From: Tunturiibacter gelidiferens
GTDB lineage: Bacteria > Acidobacteriota > Terriglobia > Terriglobales > Acidobacteriaceae
Direction of reading: 5' to 3'
DNA length: 64,000 nt
Assembly (NCBI RefSeq): GCF_014201335.1
Contig: NZ_JACHEB010000004.1
Location: 62,001 to 126,000, forward strand
Part shown: positions 26,529 to 33,711 of the stretch, in pieces
Position numbering within the stretch: position 1 is the first letter of the stretch
Layout: the number at the start of each line of letters is the position of its first letter
Notes under the pieces: model-generated
The model's database searches: none
What the model was told of the DNA's origin: nothing
Seen by the model: the letters and a program-made list of their open reading frames with translations, nothing else
Program-made: the position numbers and the translations under genes

Positions 26529-27962
26529 ATGGCCCTCGGTCTCGCTCCCATCAAGAACGCCGCAATCGTCCTCACCACCCTCCTCAGTTTGAACGGTTGC
26601 AGCAAGCCCGCCGACAACTCCTCCAGCGGCCCCATCCCGCCCGATGCCCGCGCCATCGCGAAAGAAGCCTACATCTACGGCTTCCCCATGGCCGCCAACT
26701 ACCTGACCATGTACAAGCAGGCCATCGACACCACCGGATCCGACTACCGCGCACCCTTCAACACCCTCTCCAACTCCAAAAACGTAGCCACGCCCGATGA
26801 CAAATTCGTCGTCACCCCCAACTCCGACACTCCCTACTCCTACGTCTGGATGGACCTCCGCGCCGAGCCCATCGTCATCACCATGCCGAAGATCGAGAAG
26901 AACCGTTACTACACCGGCCAGCTCGTCGATCTCTACACCTTCAACTTCGCCTACCTCGGCACTCGCAGCTACGGCAACGACGGCGGCAACTTCCTCATCG
27001 CCGGCCCCGCCTGGAATGGCGGAACTCCCCCCGGCATCAAAGCCGTCCTCCACGCCCAGACGCAGTTCGCTTATCTCCTCATCCGCACCCAGCTCTTCAA
27101 CGCCGCCGACATCAACAATGTCCGCAAGATCCAATCCGGCTACCACGCCGTGCCGCTCAGCACCTACCTCCACCTGCCAGCCCCACCCGCTGCCCCAGCC
27201 GTCAACTGGCCCAAGCCCACCCCCGACCTCATCACCACCCCATCTCCCGCCATCTTCCCCTACGTCAACTTCCTCCTCCAGTTCTGCCCCACCGACCCGT
27301 CTGAGACCGACCTCATGACACGCTTCGCCAAACTCAACATCGGCGCAGGCAAAACCTTCGAGCTCGCCACCTTCACCCCACCCACCCAGCAAGCCATCAA
27401 CGACGGCATCGCCGAAACCAGCGCCGAGATCGACGGCATCATCAAGAAAGTCAACACCGACCAGATCTCCAGCGCCCAGATGTTTGGTACCCGCGACTTC
27501 CTCAAGAACAACTACGTCTACCGCTTCGCCGGAGCCAAACTAGGCCTCTACGGCAACTCAGGCGCCGACGCCATCTACTTCGGCTACTTCGCCGACGCCG
27601 ACCACCACCCTCTCGACGCCTCAAAGAGCACCTACGAGCTGCACTTCGCCAAAGGCGGAATCCCAGAAAACCACGCCTTCTGGTCCCTCACCATGTACGA
27701 CGGCAAGACCCAGCTCCTCGTCGCCAACCCACTCAAGCGCTACCTGCTCAACTCCACCACGCTCAAGTCCTACAAGTACGCCCCCGACGGCTCGCTCACC
27801 TTCTACATCCAGAAAAACTCCCCCGGCAAAGACAAGGAGTCCAACTGGCTCCCAGCGCCCGACGGCCCCTTCTACGCCATCTACCGCGTCTACATGCCCG
27901 GCGAAGCAGTCCTCAACGGCACCTGGAAGAAGCCCCAGATGCAACCCGTCCCCCTCAAATAA
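26529..27962 (+). CDS. DUF1254/DUF1214 lipoprotein, first of a pair
   Basis: 477 residues; a GGAGGA ribosome site precedes the ATG. Lipoprotein signal ending LLSLNGC (lipid Cys about 24). DUF1254 covers roughly 45-175 (AKEAYIYGFPMAANYLTMYK, VTPNSDTPYSYVWMDLR) and DUF1214 roughly 355-470 (YELHFAKGGIPENHAFWSLT, LQK-like FYIQKNSPG, WLPAPDGPFYAIYRVYMPG). These domains commonly occur together in envelope proteins of unknown function. Followed 65 bp later by a paralogue with its own strong ribosome site; the two probably share a transcript. Confidence 0.88.
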   Translation: MALGLAPIKNAAIVLTTLLSLNGCSKPADNSSSGPIPPDARAIAKEAYIYGFPMAANYLTMYKQAIDTTGSDYRAPFNTLSNSKNVATPDDKFVVTPNSDTPYSYVWMDLRAEPIVITMPKIEKNRYYTGQLVDLYTFNFAYLGTRSYGNDGGNFLIAGPAWNGGTPPGIKAVLHAQTQFAYLLIRTQLFNAADINNVRKIQSGYHAVPLSTYLHLPAPPAAPAVNWPKPTPDLITTPSPAIFPYVNFLLQFCPTDPSETDLMTRFAKLNIGAGKTFELATFTPPTQQAINDGIAETSAEIDGIIKKVNTDQISSAQMFGTRDFLKNNYVYRFAGAKLGLYGNSGADAIYFGYFADADHHPLDASKSTYELHFAKGGIPENHAFWSLTMYDGKTQLLVANPLKRYLLNSTTLKSYKYAPDGSLTFYIQKNSPGKDKESNWLPAPDGPFYAIYRVYMPGEAVLNGTWKKPQMQPVPLK

Positions 27963-28027
27963 TTCTCGACCATAGAACCCGCAATCATCCGCGAACCGCA
28001 ACGATCACAAATCGCAGGAGACCCGAG

Positions 28028-29182
28028 ATGCAAACGATCCAAACAGAGAAGTCTTTCAAACGCAGTTACAAATCCGCATCCAGGAGTCTCCTCCTGATCC
28101 CCGCCGCATCGCTTCTGCTTCTCGCAGGTTGCCAGCAAAATCCAGCCCCCGCGCCCACGGCCTCCACAGCAGCCGAAAATACAGCAGCCGAAAAACCACC
28201 ACAACCCGAAATTCCCTCATGTTCCGACTGCACACCCGTCACCGCCGACAACTTCGTTCGCGCCGAGTCCGACCTTTACTTCGGCGCTCAGGCCCTCAAG
28301 CGCGGAGCCCTCGGAAAGTTTATCCATGACCGCACTCCCGCCCCGCTCGACAATCAAACCGTAATCCGGCTCAATCGCGACACCCTCTACTCCGCCGCCG
28401 TATTCGATCTCGACGCCGGCCCAGTCACCATCACCCTCCCCGACGCGGGCCAGCGCTTCATGTCCATGCAGGTCATCAACCAGGACGAGTACACCCCGAT
28501 GGTCGTCTACGGCAAGGGAGTCTACACCTTCACCAAAGACAAAATCGGAACCCGGTATGGCATCGTAGCCGTACGCACTCTCGTCGACCCCAACAGCCCG
28601 CAAGATCTCGACCAGGTCCACACCCTGCAGGACGCGATCAAAGTCACACAGAAGAGCCCCGGCACCTTCGAAGCTCCGAAGTGGGATCTCGCCAGCCAGA
28701 AGAAAGTGCGCGAGGCTCTGCTCCTCCTCGCCCAGGGCCTTCCTGACACGCACTACATGTTCGGCACCAAAGACCAAACCCAGCCCGTCCGCCATCTCAT
28801 CGGAGCCGCATCCGCCTGGGGAGGCAATCCTGAAAAGGACGCCCTCTATCTCAACATCGTTCCCAAGCAGAACGACGGCAAAACCGTCTACCAGCTTCAC
28901 GTCGCCAACGACGTACCTGTCGACGGCTTCTGGTCCATCAGCCTCTACAACGGAAAGGGCTACTTCGAGCAAAATCCCTACAACGCCTACACCCTTGACA
29001 ACCTGACCGCGAAGAAGGACAGTGACGGCTCCGTCACCGTACAGTTCGGAGGATGCGACGGCAAGATCCCCAACTGCCTGCCCATCATGTCCGGCTGGAA
29101 CTACATGGTCCGCCTCTACCGTCCACGCGCCGAGATCTTAAGCGGAAAATGGAAGTTCCCCGAAGCGAAACCAATACCTTGA
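28028..29182 (+). CDS. DUF1254/DUF1214 lipoprotein, second of a pair
   Basis: 384 residues with AGGAGA before the ATG. Signal with lipobox LLLLAGC (Cys about 36), then an Ala/Pro/Thr-rich linker (PAPAPTASTAAENTAAEK) that probably spans away from the membrane. DUF1254-like part has RLNRDTLYSAAVFDLDAG and DUF1214-like part YQLHVANDVPVDGFWSISLY and NYMVRLYRPRAEI. Shorter than its neighbour because the DUF1254 half is abbreviated. An extra cysteine pair, SCSDC, lies after the linker. Function unknown. It converges on the STAS gene with only 6 bp between them. Confidence 0.86.
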   Translation: MQTIQTEKSFKRSYKSASRSLLLIPAASLLLLAGCQQNPAPAPTASTAAENTAAEKPPQPEIPSCSDCTPVTADNFVRAESDLYFGAQALKRGALGKFIHDRTPAPLDNQTVIRLNRDTLYSAAVFDLDAGPVTITLPDAGQRFMSMQVINQDEYTPMVVYGKGVYTFTKDKIGTRYGIVAVRTLVDPNSPQDLDQVHTLQDAIKVTQKSPGTFEAPKWDLASQKKVREALLLLAQGLPDTHYMFGTKDQTQPVRHLIGAASAWGGNPEKDALYLNIVPKQNDGKTVYQLHVANDVPVDGFWSISLYNGKGYFEQNPYNAYTLDNLTAKKDSDGSVTVQFGGCDGKIPNCLPIMSGWNYMVRLYRPRAEILSGKWKFPEAKPIP

Positions 29183-29188
29183 GCGACG

Positions 29189-29533
29189 CTACAGACTAGC
29201 CTCAGCCGCTTCCACCGTCGGAAAGGTCTTCAGAACCTTGTGCACCTTCGTCATCTCCAGCAGCGACACAATCCGCTCATTCGCCCCCGCCAGCAGCAGC
29301 TTCCGGCCATGGCTCTCAGCTGCCACATAGTAGTTCATCAGCAACCCCAGCCCAGCCGAATCCATATACGGACTCTCGCTCAGATCCACAATCATCACCT
29401 GCGGCGTATGGGTACGAAACTCGTTCTGAAACCCGAAGATGGAAGACAAGGTCAGCGGCCCCTCGAGCTTCAGGATCGTCGTCCCCTCGCTCTTTCCGGG
29501 CGTAAAACTATGAGTCAACGGTTGATCAAGCAT
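29189..29533 (-). CDS. STAS-domain protein (anti-sigma-factor antagonist-like)
   Basis: Single STAS domain, about 114 residues from the ATG at 29531-29533 (a TTG at 29551 would add six). The signature MIVDLSESPYMDSAGLGLL contains Ser59 at the position phosphorylated in SpoIIAA/RsbV-type antagonists. The rest (RKLLLAGANERIVSLLEMTK) fits the fold. No partner kinase, phosphatase or sigma factor is nearby, so its circuit is unknown. No good ribosome site is visible for either start. Confidence 0.85.
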   Translation of the reverse strand: MLDQPLTHSFTPGKSEGTTILKLEGPLTLSSIFGFQNEFRTHTPQVMIVDLSESPYMDSAGLGLLMNYYVAAESHGRKLLLAGANERIVSLLEMTKVHKVLKTFPTVEAAEASL

Positions 29534-29605
29534 AGTTGAAAGTGTAGGCAAGCCACGCCGGCCGTAGATTACAGACGTGTAAATCCTGAAACCCGCCTCA
29601 TCGCT

Positions 29606-30583
29606 TCAGAACTCAATCACCACTTTGCCCTGAGCCCCCAACTCCACCAACGCATAAGCGTCATCAAGGTCCGCCGCGGTAAATTGCCGCGCGTTCATCA
29701 GTGGCCTCAGCTTGTCTCCCTCCGCCAGCGCAGCCGCTTCACTCAGAATCTCGCCATGATGCGCCTGCCCCAGTCCAGTCAGTAGCGGCGTCAGCGTAAA
29801 CACACCTGAGTACGTCGCGCTACGAAACGAGAGCGGAGCCAGCGAGTGCGTGCTCCATCCCAGGCAACTCACCACATGGCCCGTGTAGCGCTTCACCGCA
29901 GCAAACGAAGCATCGATCGTCGCCCCTCCCACCGTGTCGTAGACCACGTCGAACCCTGCACCTCCCGTATACATCTCCACATACTGCTCCGTTGAAAGCA
30001 CACGATAGTCGATTGCCGTTGCGCCAAACTCCTCAACGACCTTCCGCTTCTCCGCAGAAACCGTCGCAAATACTTCCGCACCCAGCGCCTTCGCAAGCTG
30101 CACCGCCGCATGACCCACTCCACCCGCACCCGCATGCACCAGCACCTTCTGTCCCGCATGCACCTTCGCGTGATCGACCAACCCCTCCCAGGCCGTAATC
30201 GTAATCAACGGCAACGCCGCAGCCTCGCGCATCGAAAGCGACTCAGGCTTCAGCGCAACCAGATCCTCATTCGCGACCACAAACTCAGCCAGCGTCCCCT
30301 GCAGTCCACCCACGCCGCCCACCATGCCATACACCGCATCGCCCGGCCGGAACGCCGTCACTCCCGAACCCACCTCTTCGACCATCCCAGCCATATCCAG
30401 ACCAAGCACCGCAGGCAGCGGCTGCTTTGCATGAGGCGCCTTCCCCGCACGAATCTTCGTGTCCAGAGGATTCACTCCACTAGCAAGCACACGCACCAGC
30501 ACCTGACCTGCGGAGGGCGCAGGGCAGGGAAGATCCACCGCCGTAAAACCTGCTTCAGGGCGTTCAACAACGTAAGCGCGCAT
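29606..30583 (-). CDS. zinc-independent quinone oxidoreductase/alcohol dehydrogenase-like (MDR family)
   Basis: About 325 residues of the medium-chain dehydrogenase/reductase superfamily. The start at 30581-30583 (MRAYVVERPEAGF) is where family similarity begins; the frame extends 90 codons upstream without similarity. N-terminal GroES-like part contains GVNPLDTKIRAG and GLDMAGMVEEVGSGV; the nucleotide motif is HAGAGGVGHAAVQLAKALG. The cysteine/histidine set for catalytic zinc is absent, which suits the NADPH:quinone oxidoreductase branch. Length and order are normal. Substrate unknown; no operon partners. Confidence 0.88.
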   Translation of the reverse strand: MRAYVVERPEAGFTAVDLPCPAPSAGQVLVRVLASGVNPLDTKIRAGKAPHAKQPLPAVLGLDMAGMVEEVGSGVTAFRPGDAVYGMVGGVGGLQGTLAEFVVANEDLVALKPESLSMREAAALPLITITAWEGLVDHAKVHAGQKVLVHAGAGGVGHAAVQLAKALGAEVFATVSAEKRKVVEEFGATAIDYRVLSTEQYVEMYTGGAGFDVVYDTVGGATIDASFAAVKRYTGHVVSCLGWSTHSLAPLSFRSATYSGVFTLTPLLTGLGQAHHGEILSEAAALAEGDKLRPLMNARQFTAADLDDAYALVELGAQGKVVIEF

Positions 30584-30844
30584 AGCGTTCTCTCTCATCG
30601 CAAATTTGAAAAAACTGGGGGTGCCACAGTTACGTGTCACCGATGGGCGGCTTACGTCCGTCTCTCCGACTCTCTCTGACTGACGCAAACACGAGGGGTC
30701 CCGATAGCTGGAAAATCTCTTTCCCCACTCACTGCAACATAACGCACACAAATTGTTACGTTTCAATGTCAATCTGCGGAAACGGCCCGAAAAACAATAA
30801 AGGGAGAATTGGCCTTTCGATTGCACCCTTTGATATAGCAATCC

Positions 30845-30990
30845 AACTGCCACAACGGCAAAGCTGGCCTCATCGTATGTTCGGGCCGGACTGGCAAGCG
30901 TAAGGCAGCTTCAAACTGACGATTTATCCAGATACAGCAAGCCATCTGGATCTAAAAGAAAGGCCGTCCTCGGGAGGGACGGCTTTTCCT
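30845..30990 (+). ncRNA. candidate structured small RNA with terminator
   Basis: Spacer of 728 bp without genes. CTGCC (30847) can pair with GGCAG (30904), enclosing CTGGCC/GGCCGG (30864/30884). A second hairpin TCCAGAT/ATCTGGA (30927-30950) follows, then an intrinsic terminator GCCGTCC/GGACGGC plus TTTT (30963-30987). A TATAGC box at 30834-30839 would place transcription start just before the first helix. No known RNA class recognised. Confidence 0.4.
30961..30990 (+). terminator. intrinsic terminator of the candidate RNA
   Basis: GCCGTCC-tcggga-type loop-GGACGGC followed by TTTTCCTT; A-rich upstream side. Clear plus-strand terminator with no gene upstream on the plus strand for 1.8 kb. Confidence 0.7.
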
Positions 30991-31062
30991 TGTCCAAAAC
31001 TATCTCGAGCAAAAGCTGTCAACCCCTGAACTCACGAATCCCCGCGCCAGACAAGCGCATTT

Positions 31063-31150
31063 GCGTGGCGTATGAGTTTCCCTCAACCAGCTATACTGGT
31101 AACAGATGTAAAACAGGACCCCGGCACGAATCCGGGGTCTCTGTTTTTTT
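31063..31150 (+). promoter_or_regulatory. promoter-like block plus immediate terminator (mini-unit A)
   Basis: Block 31063-31105 begins GCGTGGCG, contains AGTTTCCC and ends TATACTGGTAACAG. About 10 nt later is a strong terminator, CAG-GACCCCGG / CCGGGGTC-t-CTG with a 7-nt loop and seven T residues (31114-31150). Predicted transcript about 45 nt. A 43-nt block matching at 30 positions, also followed by a terminator, lies at 43497. It precedes the MATE gene by 160 bp, so attenuation of that gene is an alternative. Confidence 0.5.
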
Positions 31151-31311
31151 ACGACATCATTTGGGCCTCGTAACCTGCACAAAACAAGTATTTTAGTCGT
31201 AACCCTTCTGTAATGAATATTTTGCAGAGGGCGTATCCGTCTATCCTGAAGACAGCAAACAACTTACGTGCAAAATACCCCGTAAGGGGAGGGGGGAGGT
31301 TCTAAAAACAA

Positions 31312-32697
31312 ATGTCCGTTCGGCAGCAAATCCGGCCCGTGCTCACGCTCGCCCTCCCGCTCATCCTCGCCGAACTCGGCTGGATGTCCATGGGCATCGT
31401 CGACACTGTCATGGTCGGACACATGGCCAACCCCGCCCTCGCGATCTCCTCCGCCGCCCTCGGTCAGGTTCTTTACAACACCATCGCTTTTGGCATCGCT
31501 GGCATCCTCCTCGGCCTCGACACCTACCTCTCGCAGTCCCACGGTGCCGGCCATTTCGATGAGGCCAATCGCTGGCTCCTGCACGGCCTCATCCTCGCCG
31601 CGGGTCTCGCTCTCACCCTCGTACTCATCGTCTTCTGCGCTCCCATCCTCATGATGCGTCTGCCGATCGACCACGCCGTCCTCACCGGCTCAGTCTCCTT
31701 CCTCCGCGCACTCAACTACGGCACACCCGCGCTCTTCCTTTACTTCACCCTCCGCCGCTACCTTCAGGCCTTCAACCACGTCCGCCCCATCGCCGCCGCC
31801 CTGGTCACAGCAAACGTCATCAACGTCTGCGGAAACTGGCTCCTCATCTACGGCCACTCCTGGGGCGCCATCCACATCCCAGCCCTCGGAGTTACTGGCT
31901 CCGGGCTTGCCACCTCCTTCTCCCGCTGCTACCTCGCGCTCTTCATGGTCATCTCGCTCTGGCAAATCGAGCGCCGCCACCGCTACGGCCTCAGCAGCAT
32001 GTCCCGCCACTTCGAGCCCCGCCGCCTCCGTCGACTCGCTCTCCTCGGAGCACCTGCTGGCGCTCAGATCTTCGTCGAAATCTCCATCTTCGCCACTGTC
32101 ACCTTCCTCATCGGGTTCATGGGCCGACTTCCACTTGCCGGACACGAGATCGCGCTCAACTGCGCCAGCTTCACCTTCATGGTTCCCTTCGCCATCTCTG
32201 CCGCCGCAGCAGTCCGGGTAGGGCAGGGCATCGGGCGCAAAGCCCCCGAGGAAGCCGCCTCGGCCGGCTGGGCCGCAATCCTTCTTGGCGCCTGCGTCAT
32301 GGCCTGCTTCTCCGCCGTCCTCCTGCTCTTTCCCCGAGCCATCGCCAGCAGCTTCACAATCGACAGAGGTGTCATCACCGCCACCATCCCTTTACTCCTC
32401 GTCGCAGCCATCTTCCAATTCTTCGACGGGCTCCAGATCACCGCTACCGGCTCTCTCCGTGGCGCTGGCAACACTCACGCGGGCCTAGCCGTCCACATCG
32501 TCGGCTACTGGATCATCGGTCTCCCCATCGGATACCTCTTCGGCTTCCATCTTCACTACGGAGCCGTCGGCCTCTGGATGGGCCTCTGCGTCGGTCTCAT
32601 GGTGGCTGGCACCACCCTCACCCTCATCTGGAGACACACCACAAAAAAACTCGAATCCTCAAACCTGACCCACGAGCCAATCACCACCAACAACTAG
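31312..32697 (+). CDS. MATE-family efflux transporter
   Basis: 461-residue multidrug and toxin extrusion antiporter with 12 predicted membrane helices in two MatE repeats. N-terminal signature LALPLILAELGWMSMGIVDT and DTVMVGHMANPALA; second half opens with RLALLGAPAGAQIFVEIS. GGAGG lies upstream of the ATG inside a purine tract next to a CCCC-GTAA-GGGG stem (about 31279-31290) that might influence ribosome access. Substrates unknown. It converges on the EamA gene with a 12-bp gap. NorM/DinF-type distinctions cannot be drawn by eye. Confidence 0.93.
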   Translation: MSVRQQIRPVLTLALPLILAELGWMSMGIVDTVMVGHMANPALAISSAALGQVLYNTIAFGIAGILLGLDTYLSQSHGAGHFDEANRWLLHGLILAAGLALTLVLIVFCAPILMMRLPIDHAVLTGSVSFLRALNYGTPALFLYFTLRRYLQAFNHVRPIAAALVTANVINVCGNWLLIYGHSWGAIHIPALGVTGSGLATSFSRCYLALFMVISLWQIERRHRYGLSSMSRHFEPRRLRRLALLGAPAGAQIFVEISIFATVTFLIGFMGRLPLAGHEIALNCASFTFMVPFAISAAAAVRVGQGIGRKAPEEAASAGWAAILLGACVMACFSAVLLLFPRAIASSFTIDRGVITATIPLLLVAAIFQFFDGLQITATGSLRGAGNTHAGLAVHIVGYWIIGLPIGYLFGFHLHYGAVGLWMGLCVGLMVAGTTLTLIWRHTTKKLESSNLTHEPITTNN

Positions 32698-32709
32698 CGC
32701 GCAATACGC

Positions 32710-33630
32710 TCAACCAGCCAGCGCCATATCCTCGCGCACCCTCGTCTTCGACCGCGTCGTCAACGTCACCGCCGAAGCAAGAATCAATCCGCCCCCCACC
32801 CACGCGCTGGGCCCCAACCGCTCCCCCAACACCAACACCCCCAGCAGACTCCCAATCAAAGGTTCCATATTCAACAGCACTCCAGCCTGCGACGCCGGAA
32901 CCTGGGTCATGCCCCAATTCCACAGCAGCGTAGTCGTAGCCGTACAAAGCACTCCACTCCCCGCCAGTGCCAGCCACGCCTTCACCGATACCCCCGCCAC
33001 CGGCGGCATCCCATAACGCACCGGCACCCAAATCATCAGCATTAAGGTCCCAAGCAACAACCCATACGTCGTCACCACAATATGCGAGTGCCGACCCATC
33101 AATTGCTTATTGAAAAGAATCCAGAACAGCGCAATCATCAACGAAACCACCACTAACGCATCTCCCGCCAGCGTCGCTCCACCCTTCGCATGCAAACCAC
33201 CACCGAGCGCAATCAGCGCCGCCCCGCACGTTGACCCCGCCAGCGCCGCCCATCCGACCCAATCCATCCGCTCATGCGCAAACACCGCCGCCCCCACCGC
33301 TAGAATGACCGGCATCGTCCCCACCATCAGAGCAGCGTGGCTCACCGTCGTAATCGACAGTGCATAAAACTGAATCAGAAACTGCAGCGGCACCCCGAGA
33401 AACGAAGCCACCAGCAACACCCCCCACTCCCGGCCATTCAACCCCGGACGATGCGTCACCAGCAGTGGCAACAACACCACCATCGCAAACAGAAAACGGT
33501 ACAGCACCATATGCGCAAAGTTCATCTCAGCAAGCGCAATCTTGCCGAAGAAAAACCCGCAACCCCACAACGAACTCGCCAGCGCACACGCCGCAAACCC
33601 TAGCGCCCGTCTCTTCTCTAAAACCACCAT
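32710..33630 (-). CDS. EamA/DMT-superfamily transporter
   Basis: About 306 residues, ten predicted membrane helices in two EamA repeats: first begins LASSLWGCGFFFGKIALAEM, second near LVVVSLMIALFWILFNKQLM, and it ends with VLVLGERLGPSAWVGGGLI, a common last-repeat motif. ATG at 33628-33630 with GGAAGG directly upstream; a GTG six codons earlier also exists. Metabolite exporter by family; substrate unknown. The M13 peptidase gene upstream is separated by a terminator. Confidence 0.9.
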   Translation of the reverse strand: MVVLEKRRALGFAACALASSLWGCGFFFGKIALAEMNFAHMVLYRFLFAMVVLLPLLVTHRPGLNGREWGVLLVASFLGVPLQFLIQFYALSITTVSHAALMVGTMPVILAVGAAVFAHERMDWVGWAALAGSTCGAALIALGGGLHAKGGATLAGDALVVVSLMIALFWILFNKQLMGRHSHIVVTTYGLLLGTLMLMIWVPVRYGMPPVAGVSVKAWLALAGSGVLCTATTTLLWNWGMTQVPASQAGVLLNMEPLIGSLLGVLVLGERLGPSAWVGGGLILASAVTLTTRSKTRVREDMALAG

Positions 33631-33654
33631 CCTTCCACTCTCGCACACTTAAAA

Positions 33655-33688
33655 GCGAAGGGGAGAGAAAGCCGAAGCCCTCTCTCCC
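33655..33688 (-). terminator. terminator after the M13 peptidase gene
   Basis: On the minus strand GGGAGAGA pairs with TCTCTCCC across a 12-nt loop, followed by CTTCGCTTTT. Lies between the peptidase stop and the EamA start. Confidence 0.6.
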
Positions 33689-33711
33689 GCAGCACCTCCA
33701 AACCTAAGCGT

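Noticed and set aside
30845-30910. Possible cyclic-di-GMP (GEMM) or cobalamin riboswitch because of GGCAAAGC
   Set aside because: Only a short fragment resembles GEMM; the receptor loops and the second conserved segment are missing, and no fitting gene follows immediately.
31117-31139. Stem with 7-nt loop CACGAAT resembling a tRNA T-arm
   Set aside because: No acceptor, D or anticodon arms nearby, stem is 8 bp not 5, and it is followed directly by a T tract; it is a terminator.
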